Positions 8,523 to 16,487 of a DNA stretch of 64,000 bases are shown here, piece after piece. Below the pieces are notes generated by a model. The model was given only the letters and a program-made list of their open reading frames with translations, was not told the origin of the DNA and searched no databases. The stretch's first letter is position 1; each line of letters begins with the position of its first letter. Origin of the DNA: an uncultured Clostridia bacterium (GTDB taxonomy: Bacteria > Bacillota > Clostridia > Lachnospirales > Anaerotignaceae); assembly GCA_944383885.1 (NCBI GenBank), contig CALWRF010000011.1, forward strand, positions 112,769 through 176,768. Reading direction: 5' to 3'. The position numbers and the translations under genes were made by a program.

Positions 8523-9788
8523 ATGAAAGTTTTGGTAGTTGGCAGCGGCGGAAGGGAGCATGCCATTATTTGGAAGCTTAAACAAAGCCCTAAGGCTGAT
8601 GAAATTTACTGTGCTCCGGGCAATGCCGGAATAGCTCAGGATGCCCAGTGCGTGCCTATTGGCGCCATGGAGATAGAAAAGCTTGTTCAGTTTGCTAAAA
8701 ATGAAAATATAGACTTTACCATAATCGGCATGGACGACCCACTGGTTGCCGGTATAGTTGACGCTTTTGAGGCAGAAGGTCTTAAAGTATTCGGACCGAG
8801 GAAGAACGCAGCTATTATTGAAGGCAGCAAGGCTTTTTCAAAAGACCTTATGAAAAAATATGGTATACCTACTGCTAAATATGAAACATTTGATAATTAT
8901 GACGAAGCTAAAAAATATGTTCTAAGCCAGAGCGTGCCTATAGTTGTTAAAGCAGATGGTCTTGCTTTGGGAAAGGGCGTTTTAATCTGCAATACGCATG
9001 ATGAGGCAGTTGCGGCTCTTGATGAAATAATGGTAGATAAAAAATTCGGTGCTTCAGGAAGCAAAGTTGTTATTGAGGAATTCCTTACAGGTCCTGAAGT
9101 TTCTGTTCTTTCGTTCTGCGACGGAAAGACTGTAGTTCCAATGGTTTCCGCCCAAGACCATAAGAGAGCTTACGATAACGACGAAGGTCTTAACACAGGC
9201 GGAATGGGTACATTTTCTCCAAGCCGCATATATACAAAAGAAATCAATGATGAGTGCATGGAAAAGATATTTAAGCCTACTGTTGCCGCTATGGCTAAAG
9301 AGGGCAGACCTTTTGTTGGCGTCCTTTATTTCGGTCTTATGCTTACAAAAGACGGTATGAAGGTTATAGAGTACAATGCGCGTTTTGGCGACCCTGAAAC
9401 ACAGGTTATACTTCCAAGGCTTAAAAGCGATTTGCTTGAGATTATGGAGGCTTGTGTTGACAAAACACTTGATAAAATGGATATTCAGTGGTACGATAAC
9501 GCGGCTGTATGCGTAGTTGAAGCCAGCGGCGGGTACCCTGTTAAATATGATAAAGGTTATGAGATAACAGGTCTTGACAAAGTTAAGGGCAGAGACGATA
9601 TAATTGTTTTCCATGCCGGTACAGCAGAAAAAGACGGAAAATTTGTGACAAACGGAGGACGTGTCCTTGGCATAACAGGTATAGGGAAAGATATTGATGA
9701 AGCCAGAGCAAAGGCTTATGAAGGCGTTGATTTGATTAACTTTGAGAAAAAGCATTTCAGGCACGACATAGGCATTAAAAAATACTGA
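8523..9788 (+). CDS. purD: Phosphoribosylamine-glycine ligase (GAR synthetase)
   Basis: PurD ligates glycine to phosphoribosylamine with ATP, step two of purine synthesis. It is a 421-residue ATP-grasp enzyme with the N-terminal VLVVGSGGREHAI motif, the ATP-grasp lid IVVKADGLALGKGV, SAQDHKRAYDNDEGLNTGGM, and the Mg-binding VIEYNARFGDPE. The start follows purN by two bases, with a GGAGG site inside the end of purN. It is the last gene of the purMND operon; a weak hairpin follows. Confidence 0.97.
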   Translation: MKVLVVGSGGREHAIIWKLKQSPKADEIYCAPGNAGIAQDAQCVPIGAMEIEKLVQFAKNENIDFTIIGMDDPLVAGIVDAFEAEGLKVFGPRKNAAIIEGSKAFSKDLMKKYGIPTAKYETFDNYDEAKKYVLSQSVPIVVKADGLALGKGVLICNTHDEAVAALDEIMVDKKFGASGSKVVIEEFLTGPEVSVLSFCDGKTVVPMVSAQDHKRAYDNDEGLNTGGMGTFSPSRIYTKEINDECMEKIFKPTVAAMAKEGRPFVGVLYFGLMLTKDGMKVIEYNARFGDPETQVILPRLKSDLLEIMEACVDKTLDKMDIQWYDNAAVCVVEASGGYPVKYDKGYEITGLDKVKGRDDIIVFHAGTAEKDGKFVTNGGRVLGITGIGKDIDEARAKAYEGVDLINFEKKHFRHDIGIKKY

Positions 9789-9795
9789 TTAATAT

Positions 9796-9826
9796 AATGC
9801 TGCATGAATATTGTTCCTGCGGCATT
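9796..9826 (+). terminator. Possible weak terminator after purD
   Basis: AATGCTGCA (9796-9804) pairs with TGCGGCATT (9818-9826) with one G-T pair. The tail is only moderately T-rich, so termination is uncertain. Confidence 0.4.
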
Positions 9827-9887
9827 ATTCATAAAATAATATATTTATAAATTGGAATTGGGTTAATATTTGAGGAGAGTGAGTTGT

Positions 9888-10133
9888 ATGACAGATATTC
9901 AGGTCTGCATAGGAAGTGTATGTCATTTGAAAGGTTCATATGACATTATTAACAAGCTTAATAAATTAATTGAGGAAAACGGTCTTAGCGATAAATACAA
10001 AGTTAAGGCAACTTTTTGTCTTGGCAACTGTGTTGGAGCAGTATGTGTAAAACTTAGAGAGGAGATTTATTCCGTTCTTCCGGAAACAACTGAGCAGTTC
10101 TTTAACGAGAACGTAAAAGGAAGTGCTGAATAA
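9888..10133 (+). CDS. Small [2Fe-2S] thioredoxin-like ferredoxin of the hydrogenase operon
   Basis: An 81-residue protein with the thioredoxin-like 2Fe-2S pattern: CIGSVC near residue 7 and CLGNCVGAVC near residue 46, giving four cluster-binding cysteines. This is the small, stand-alone form of the NuoE/HymA domain. GAGGAGAG at 9872-9879 fixes the ATG at 9888; a longer frame begins 18 bases earlier. The stop shares one base with the start of the hydrogenase-like gene, so the protein is made together with it and probably passes electrons to or from it. No NuoF or NuoG homologue accompanies it, so it is not part of an NADH-linked hydrogenase here. Confidence 0.85.
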   Translation: MTDIQVCIGSVCHLKGSYDIINKLNKLIEENGLSDKYKVKATFCLGNCVGAVCVKLREEIYSVLPETTEQFFNENVKGSAE

Positions 10134-11845
10134 TGAGACTTTTTAACTTTACTGTTTCCAACTGCCGTAACTGCAATAAATGCGTACGCGAGTGTCCGGT
10201 AAAAGCCATTAGGTTTATTAATAACGAGGCTAAAATATCTGAAACACGGTGTATTGCATGCGGTCAATGTTTTGTTGCCTGTCCGCAGCACGCCAGAAAT
10301 GTTCAAAACGATGTTGAGAAAGTTCTTAATGCCATTGATTATGGCAAAAGAATAGTTGCTATACTTGATTCAGCTTATATGGGGACATTTAAAGAGCCGG
10401 CAAAGTTTGTATCAGCCTTGAGGGCTTTGGGTTTTGATTCAGTTCAGGAAATGGCAGCGGCTTCAGAAAAAGTTACAGAGCTTTACATAAATTATATTAA
10501 CGAAAATGCCGGAAAGCAGGATTATTTTATTTCGAGCACATGTCCGGCAACATATATATTCATTGAAAAATACCACCATGACCTTATAAAATACCTTATG
10601 CCTGTTGCTTCGCCTATGGTTATGCTGGGAAGGGTAATAAAAAAAGACGACCCGGACTGCATGGCAGTTTATGTAGGTCCGTGTTTAAGCAAAAAGTATG
10701 AGACTTTTCCTAAAGAAGGGGCAGAAGTTGACGCGCATATTACATTTGTGGAAATTCTGAAAATGTTCAGGCGGCGCGGAATAAACATAGACAATATGGA
10801 GCCGACTATACCGGATATTGTACCGGCTCACTCCGGCGAAAATTACTCAATATCAGGTGATATGTGGCCTGAGCTTACTAAAACCGTAGAAGACAATGGA
10901 TATGATATTTTAAGAGTAAACGGAATGGATAATGTAAAAGAGCTTTTTAAAAGCATTGAAAACGGAACTCTTGAAAAATGTTATATTGGCTTGTCAGCCT
11001 GCAATGAATCATGTATTAACGGACCTTTTATACCTTGGGACGCAAACGGTCTTTTTTGCAGAAGGCAGAAAATTAAATCATTTGCTGAAAAAGGAGGCTG
11101 GGGAGTAGGGCGTAAAAAGATAGATTGGGATAAAATAGATACAACTTATACTTTTGTGCCTAAAGAAATACCTAAAGACAAGCCTGATGAAGCCGAAATA
11201 CGCAAAATTCTTCTTGAGATGGGCAGAAAAACAAAAGCTGATGAGTATGACTGCGGCGCCTGCGGCTACAATACATGCCGTGAAAAGGCTATTGCAGTTT
11301 ATAACGGCATGGCAAGCATTGAAATGTGCTGGCCTAATATGCGTGAGAAGGCTCAAAGAATAGGTGATTTATTCTTTAAAAATTCTATTAATATACTTTT
11401 CCTGCTTGATAAAAATTTAAACATACTTCAAATTAATCCTGTAGGCGAAAGAAAACTTGGATTTAGGGAGGAAGAAGCGGTAGGAAAGCCTGTTGACATA
11501 TTTAATGCCGGACGTGATATTTATCAGCAGGCTCTTAATATAAAAAATGATATCCTTAATGTTAAAATGCATTTAAAAGACAAAAATTTAACTGTTATTA
11601 CTAATATTGTATATATAGAAGGAGATGAGATTTTTGTTTTAATGCAGGATGTTACAAAGGAGGAGGAGCGGAAAGAAGAAATCGCAAAACTTAAGATGCA
11701 TACTGTTGAAACTGCCCAGAATGTTATAGAAAAACAGATGAGAGTTGCCCAGGAAATAGCAAGTCTTTTAGGTGAAACAACAGCTGAAACAAAGGTTGTG
11801 CTTAACAGGCTTAAAGATGTTGTACTTAAAGAAGAAGGTGATTAA
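10133..11845 (+). CDS. hydS: PAS-containing [FeFe]-hydrogenase-like sensor (HydS, group C type)
   Basis: 570 residues. Two 4Fe-4S clusters at the N terminus (NCRNCNKCVRECP, CIACGQCFVACP) lead into an [FeFe]-hydrogenase H-cluster domain. Cluster ligands are C137 (in SSTCPA), C184 (in GPCLSKK), C290 and C294 (in SACNESC). Where catalytic hydrogenases have TSCCP, this protein has a Thr before C137, so the proton-transfer cysteine is missing. A further FeS motif (CGACGYNTC) comes near residue 380, then a PAS domain from about 415 and a coiled C-terminal helix. This is the layout of group C hydrogenases, thought to sense H2 or redox state rather than to turn over. The adjacent phosphatase supports signalling. 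Confidence 0.88.
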   Translation: MRLFNFTVSNCRNCNKCVRECPVKAIRFINNEAKISETRCIACGQCFVACPQHARNVQNDVEKVLNAIDYGKRIVAILDSAYMGTFKEPAKFVSALRALGFDSVQEMAAASEKVTELYINYINENAGKQDYFISSTCPATYIFIEKYHHDLIKYLMPVASPMVMLGRVIKKDDPDCMAVYVGPCLSKKYETFPKEGAEVDAHITFVEILKMFRRRGINIDNMEPTIPDIVPAHSGENYSISGDMWPELTKTVEDNGYDILRVNGMDNVKELFKSIENGTLEKCYIGLSACNESCINGPFIPWDANGLFCRRQKIKSFAEKGGWGVGRKKIDWDKIDTTYTFVPKEIPKDKPDEAEIRKILLEMGRKTKADEYDCGACGYNTCREKAIAVYNGMASIEMCWPNMREKAQRIGDLFFKNSINILFLLDKNLNILQINPVGERKLGFREEEAVGKPVDIFNAGRDIYQQALNIKNDILNVKMHLKDKNLTVITNIVYIEGDEIFVLMQDVTKEEERKEEIAKLKMHTVETAQNVIEKQMRVAQEIASLLGETTAETKVVLNRLKDVVLKEEGD

Positions 11846-13012
11846 ATGTATTATATCGACACTTCTTTTGACAGCTTAATTAAGCATGGCGAGGAATTAT
11901 GCGGCGACCATGTTGAGCAGGCAAGGCTTAAAGACAGCTGCATACTTGTTTTATCCGACGGGCTTGGCAGTGGTGTAAAGGCAAATATACTTGCCACACT
12001 AACATCTAAAATAGCTGTTACGATGCTTAAAGAAGGCTCAACTCTTGAGGAAACCATAGATACTATAGTACATACCCTTCCGGTATGCAATGAAAGGCAT
12101 TTGGCTTACTCAACTTTTACAATAGTTAAAATATACAATGACGGACATGGATATGCGGCCGAGTTTGATAATCCGTTTATATTTTTAATAAGAAACGGTG
12201 AAAATGTACCGCTTAAACGGCAAAAGAGGGTTCTTAACAACAAAACAATATATGAATGCAGTTTTTCAATGGATAAAGACACTCTTCTTGTAGCTGTAAG
12301 CGATGGAGTTGTACATGCCGGTGTTGGGCGTTCACTTGATTTAGGCTGGCAGTGGGATAATGTAGATGATTATATCAAAAGCCTTAACATGGATTTTTCA
12401 GCTCTTGATGTAACAAATAATATTTTGGACAAATGCCGGGATTTATACGAAAATGAGGCTGGGGACGATACAACGGTGCTTTCTGTAAAGATAAAGGCAC
12501 AAGAGACAATAAATCTTTTTACAGGACCTCCTAAAAATCCGGCTGAGGATTATAATGTCATAAAAGAGATACTTAATGCTGAGGGGAAGATAGTAGTCTG
12601 TGGCGGAACAACGGCAAATATAGTAGCGCGCTCATTAGGCGCTGAACTTGACGTGGATATTTCAACAATGACACAGGAACTGCCGCCTATAGGCAAAATA
12701 CCGGGAATTGAACTGGTTACAGAAGGCGTTATTACAATTAACAAAGCGCTGGATATAATGCGCGATTATATTGTTCCAGAAAAAAATGCGGCTGCTTTGA
12801 AAAAGCTTAATGAAAAAAATTCAGCTTCAATGCTGGCAGCTCTTATAATAGAAAGATGCGAAAAGCTGAATATGTGGATTGGACAGGCTGTAAATCCGGT
12901 TCATCAAAATCCAAAGTATCCTATGGACTTCCACTTTAAAATGAAACAGCTGGAAGACTTTATTTCTGTTGTAAGACAAATGGGAAAAGAAGTAAATGTT
13001 GTTTATATTTAA
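11846..13012 (+). CDS. PP2C/SpoIIE-like serine phosphatase of the hydrogenase operon
   Basis: 388 residues. The N-terminal 215 or so residues are a PP2C-type (SpoIIE/RsbU) phosphatase: LSDGLGSG, VSDGVVHAG and DDTTVLSVK supply the metal-binding aspartates. The C-terminal 170 residues, beginning near NLFTGPPKNP, form a second domain with a glycine-rich VCGGTTAN stretch that I cannot name. No membrane helices are seen. The start codon directly follows the stop of the hydS-like gene, so the two are coupled. The likely role is output: dephosphorylating a protein in response to the H-cluster/PAS sensor. No partner kinase or anti-sigma factor is encoded in the window. Confidence 0.85.
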   Translation: MYYIDTSFDSLIKHGEELCGDHVEQARLKDSCILVLSDGLGSGVKANILATLTSKIAVTMLKEGSTLEETIDTIVHTLPVCNERHLAYSTFTIVKIYNDGHGYAAEFDNPFIFLIRNGENVPLKRQKRVLNNKTIYECSFSMDKDTLLVAVSDGVVHAGVGRSLDLGWQWDNVDDYIKSLNMDFSALDVTNNILDKCRDLYENEAGDDTTVLSVKIKAQETINLFTGPPKNPAEDYNVIKEILNAEGKIVVCGGTTANIVARSLGAELDVDISTMTQELPPIGKIPGIELVTEGVITINKALDIMRDYIVPEKNAAALKKLNEKNSASMLAALIIERCEKLNMWIGQAVNPVHQNPKYPMDFHFKMKQLEDFISVVRQMGKEVNVVYI

Positions 13013-13046
13013 TAAAAAGTAGAAGGAATATTCAAAGGGGAAACGT

Positions 13047-14534
13047 ATGAGTAAATTTGAAAGTAATGTTCAATATATCAAATATCTTGTAAACAGAGAA
13101 ATTGCAAAAAGATTTCTTGCAAATGAAAATCTCAACGAGGTAATAGAGGATATAGCTGAGACAATTATACCAGGTCCAAAACCTATTACACGTTGCTGTA
13201 TTTATAAAGAAAGGCATATTATAGGCGACAGAGTTAAAATCGCCATTGAGCCGATTAAAGAGGGCGAAAATGTTATTAAAATTATACGTTCGGCTTGTGA
13301 CGAATGCCCTGTAGACCGTTTTGTTGTAACAGAAGCATGCCGCGGCTGTCTTGCCCATAAATGCCATGAAGTATGCCCGAAAAACGCAATAACTATTGTA
13401 AACCATAGAGCGTATATTAATCAGGAATTATGTATTGAGTGCGGAAGATGCCACGATGTGTGCCCGTTTGGCGCTATCAGTGATGTTTTAAGACCTTGCC
13501 TTTGCTCATGCGGCGCTAAGGCAATTGTTATTGATGAGGATAAAAAAGCATATATCGACGATGAAAAATGCACTCACTGTGGAGCGTGCGTATATAACTG
13601 CCCGTTTGGCGCCATAGTGGACAAATCTTATGTAGTTGAAATGCTTGACTTAATTAAGAAGTCTGAAAACAACTCAAAATATAAAGTTTATGCTATTGTT
13701 GCGCCTGCTATTTCAAGCCAATTTACAGAAGCTAAAATTGAACAGGTAATAAACGGCATAGAGAAAATAGGATTTTTCCATGTAGTTGAAGTTGCTCTTG
13801 GAGCTGACATAGTATCATGCCATGAAGCTAAAGAGTTTGCTGAAACAATTGAGGAAAGAAAATGGATGACAACTTCATGCTGTCCGGCTTTTGTTAAATA
13901 TATAGAAAAGAATTATCCGGAGCTTATGGACCATGTTTCAAGTACAGTTTCTCCTATGATAGCTATTGCACGTACAATAAGAAGTCTTGAACCTAACTGC
14001 AAAATAGTATTTATAGGACCTTGTACAGCAAAGAAAATGGAGATTAACGAGGAAGACCTTAAAGGCGATGTTGATTTAGTAATTACGTTTGAAGAGTTAA
14101 GGGCTGTGTTTGACGCTATGGAAATTGACCTTACAAAATGCGAGGAAACAAGCCTTGACAATGCTTCATACTACGGCAGGCTTTTTGCAAGAAGCGGCGG
14201 TGTAATTGAGGCTGTAAAACAGGCAAACAAAAACCTTGGCATAAATGCGGATATTCAGCCTGTTAAATGCAACGGACTTGATGAAGTTGTCAAAACCCTT
14301 AAAATAGCTTCTTTTGGAAGACTTAACGGCAATCTTATTGAAGGCATGGCGTGCAAATGCGGCTGTATTGGCGGTGCTGCTTCAATAAGCCATGGACCTA
14401 AAGACATGTCAGAAGTTGACAAGTACGGCAAGCTTTCAAAAGAGGAAAACAGCGTTCAGGCAACAAGGATATTTGATTTGGATAAAATTGATTTGGAACG
14501 AAAATATAAGGTGCTCCAAAACAAAGATAACTAA
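13047..14534 (+). CDS. [FeFe] hydrogenase (group B-like, monomeric, ferredoxin-type)
   Basis: 495 residues. Cysteine-rich ferredoxin-type clusters fill residues 85-190 (CRGCLAHKCHEVCP, CIECGRCHDVCP, CTHCGACVYNCP). The H-cluster domain has all three signatures: TSCCPA with C278 and C279, GPCTAKK with C326, and MACKCGC with C436 and C440. Unlike the upstream HydS-like protein it keeps the proton-transfer cysteine (C278), so it should be catalytic. The GPC rather than MPC form and the CKCGC variant fit group B enzymes. It probably exchanges electrons with ferredoxin. The maturation genes hydE, hydF and hydG are not in the window. A strong terminator follows. Confidence 0.88.
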   Translation: MSKFESNVQYIKYLVNREIAKRFLANENLNEVIEDIAETIIPGPKPITRCCIYKERHIIGDRVKIAIEPIKEGENVIKIIRSACDECPVDRFVVTEACRGCLAHKCHEVCPKNAITIVNHRAYINQELCIECGRCHDVCPFGAISDVLRPCLCSCGAKAIVIDEDKKAYIDDEKCTHCGACVYNCPFGAIVDKSYVVEMLDLIKKSENNSKYKVYAIVAPAISSQFTEAKIEQVINGIEKIGFFHVVEVALGADIVSCHEAKEFAETIEERKWMTTSCCPAFVKYIEKNYPELMDHVSSTVSPMIAIARTIRSLEPNCKIVFIGPCTAKKMEINEEDLKGDVDLVITFEELRAVFDAMEIDLTKCEETSLDNASYYGRLFARSGGVIEAVKQANKNLGINADIQPVKCNGLDEVVKTLKIASFGRLNGNLIEGMACKCGCIGGAASISHGPKDMSEVDKYGKLSKEENSVQATRIFDLDKIDLERKYKVLQNKDN

Positions 14535-14544
14535 TACTAAAATC

Positions 14545-14574
14545 GGCTGTAACTAACAAGTTACAGCCATTTTT
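14545..14574 (+). terminator. Intrinsic terminator of the hydrogenase operon
   Basis: A perfect 10-bp stem, GGCTGTAACT / AGTTACAGCC, with a four-base loop, followed by ATTTTT. Confidence 0.92.
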
Positions 14575-14627
14575 AAGGTTATTTTGCCGCTTTAAATAAT
14601 GTTTAAAAAATATTAAATATTATCTTA

Positions 14628-14656
14628 TTGTACTGATATGAAAGAAATTGTATAAT
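14628..14656 (+). promoter_or_regulatory. Sigma-A promoter of the mltG-trmR-trhP operon
   Basis: TTGTAC at 14628-14633, 17-base spacer, TATAAT at 14651-14656, about 38 bases before the mltG start. Confidence 0.75.
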
Positions 14657-14693
14657 AAAATGGCATTATAAATATAAAAAGCGGGTGATGAAT

Positions 14694-15785
14694 ATGGATA
14701 GAAGAAACAGACGAAAAAAGAGATTGAAAAGGCAGATAGCTGTTTTAACTGCTTTAATTATAATTATTGTTTTGGTTATATTTTTATGTGTTACTATATA
14801 TAATTTTGCTTTTAACAGAGCGCGGGATTATACAACTGCGCCAAACACATCTCAAGTAACAAGCGAGGCACAAACAGTACGCATTACAATACCGGAAGGG
14901 GCTGTTACAAAGGATATAGCAGAAATACTTGAGGAAAACGGATTAATTTCAAGCAAATTTATGTTTAGGCTTCAAAGCAGATATAAGGGATATGACGGTA
15001 CTTATGTTAAAGGCTCTTATGACATACCTATAGGTACAGACGCTGAAGGGATAATGAAAATTTTACAGGCAGGACCTGTTGCAGATGAGTCAAGGAAAGT
15101 TACTATTCCTGAGGGATTTACAGCTAAAAGAATAGCTGAAACACTTGAAGAAAGAGGAATAGTTACAGCTGATGAGTTTATTTATGAAATGAATAACGGG
15201 CAGTTTGATTATGATTTCTTAAAAGATATACCTAAAAGAGATTATTATTTAGAGGGTTATCTTTTTCCGGCTACATATCAGTTTGATGAAGACGCAACAG
15301 CTCATGATGTAATTTGCGCCATGCTTAACAGGTTTGAAATTGCTTATGACAATATACTTAAAAATGTATCATCTGAATATACAACAGATGAAATTGTAAC
15401 CATAGCTTCTATGGTGGAATCAGAAATACAGGTAGACAGTGAGAGAAGTATTGCCGCAGGTGTAATTTACAACAGGCTCGCTCAGGGAATGCGGCTGCAA
15501 ATTGATTCAACTGTTCAGTATGCATTAGGAACCAGGAATGAAGTTGTTACTTATGAAGACCTTGAGATTGATTCCCCGTACAATACTTATTTATATACCG
15601 GTCTTCCGGCAGGACCGATATGTAATCCGGGCGAAGCCGCGCTTGAGGCTGCTGCCAACCCCGACAACAATGATTATTTGTATTATGTTGTTAAAGAAAG
15701 AGGCAGCGGAGAGCATGTATTTACTGATAATTATGATGATTTCTTAAAAGCCAAAGAGGAATATCAAAACAGTTTTAATAATTAA
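14694..15785 (+). CDS. mltG: Endolytic murein transglycosylase MltG (YceG-like)
   Basis: Membrane-bound lytic transglycosylase that cuts nascent glycan strands and sets their length. A basic N terminus precedes one membrane helix (residues 13-36); the rest is extracytoplasmic. A LysM-like region is followed by the catalytic domain with the active-site Glu in MVESEIQ (about residue 242), YNRLAQGMRLQIDSTVQY and the C-terminal GLPAGPICNPG and HVFTDNYDDF motifs. ATGs at 14688 and 14694 and a GTG at 14685 are all possible; I chose 14694 because it spaces best from GGTGA. The gene order mltG-trmR-trhP equals yrrL-yrrM-yrrO of Bacillus subtilis. Confidence 0.93.
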   Translation: MDRRNRRKKRLKRQIAVLTALIIIIVLVIFLCVTIYNFAFNRARDYTTAPNTSQVTSEAQTVRITIPEGAVTKDIAEILEENGLISSKFMFRLQSRYKGYDGTYVKGSYDIPIGTDAEGIMKILQAGPVADESRKVTIPEGFTAKRIAETLEERGIVTADEFIYEMNNGQFDYDFLKDIPKRDYYLEGYLFPATYQFDEDATAHDVICAMLNRFEIAYDNILKNVSSEYTTDEIVTIASMVESEIQVDSERSIAAGVIYNRLAQGMRLQIDSTVQYALGTRNEVVTYEDLEIDSPYNTYLYTGLPAGPICNPGEAALEAAANPDNNDYLYYVVKERGSGEHVFTDNYDDFLKAKEEYQNSFNN

Positions 15786-15800
15786 TGGTGGTTTTAATAT

Positions 15801-16487
15801 ATGAAATATTTTACAGATGATTATATAAGCAAGTATATCAGGCTTATCCAGCCTAAATACGACGGCGTATTAGGTGAGATACAGGAAGAAGCCCTTTTGA
15901 TGGAAGTTCCTATTATACCCCATGAAACTGCAAGATTTTTAAGCACTTTGCTTACAATAAAAAGACCTAAAGAAGTACTTGAAATAGGTACAGCTGTGGC
16001 TTTTTCAGCAGGACTTATGTGCAGATATTTACAGCCTGACGGACATGTTACAACAATAGACCGTTATGAGCTTATGCTTAAAGACGCAAGAAAAAATATT
16101 AAAAGACTGGGTTTGGAAGATAGAATTAAGATTATACAGGACGACGCGGCTAATGTACTGCCAAAATTAGAAGGTCCGTATGATTTTATATTTCTTGACG
16201 CAGCTAAAGGGCAGTATATACAATTCCTGCCTCACATACTAAGGCTTATGCCTATAGGCGGCGTATTTGTCGCCGATGATGTACTTCAGGGAGGAACCAT
16301 TGCAAAGTCAAGGTTTTCTCTTGAGCGCAGACAGAGAACTATTCACAAGAGAATGAGGAATTTTCTTTGGGATATATCACATTTGGACTGCCTTGAATCG
16401 TCTATAATACCTATAGGCGATGGAATAGTGCTTTGCACTAAAGTAAAAGAATATGTTCCTAAAGAAGGAGAATTTAGTGATGACTGA
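15801..16487 (+). CDS. trmR: tRNA 5-hydroxyuridine (U34) methyltransferase, class I SAM
   Basis: 228-residue SAM-dependent O-methyltransferase of the YrrM family. The SAM-binding motif VLEIGTAVAFSAG, the acidic TTIDRYELM, and the metal-binding FIFLDAAKGQY and FVADDVLQGG are all present. In Bacillus, TrmR (YrrM) methylates 5-hydroxyuridine at the tRNA wobble position to give mo5U, using the product of the TrhP hydroxylases. Its place between mltG and a trhP homologue is the same as in Bacillus, which supports this assignment over a generic catechol O-methyltransferase. It overlaps the next gene by eight bases. Confidence 0.85.
   Translation: MKYFTDDYISKYIRLIQPKYDGVLGEIQEEALLMEVPIIPHETARFLSTLLTIKRPKEVLEIGTAVAFSAGLMCRYLQPDGHVTTIDRYELMLKDARKNIKRLGLEDRIKIIQDDAANVLPKLEGPYDFIFLDAAKGQYIQFLPHILRLMPIGGVFVADDVLQGGTIAKSRFSLERRQRTIHKRMRNFLWDISHLDCLESSIIPIGDGIVLCTKVKEYVPKEGEFSDD

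Noticed and set aside
9054..9764. Long antisense open frame inside purD (236 codons)
   Set aside because: It lies wholly opposite a well-conserved gene, has no ribosome binding site and reads as a low-quality shadow sequence.
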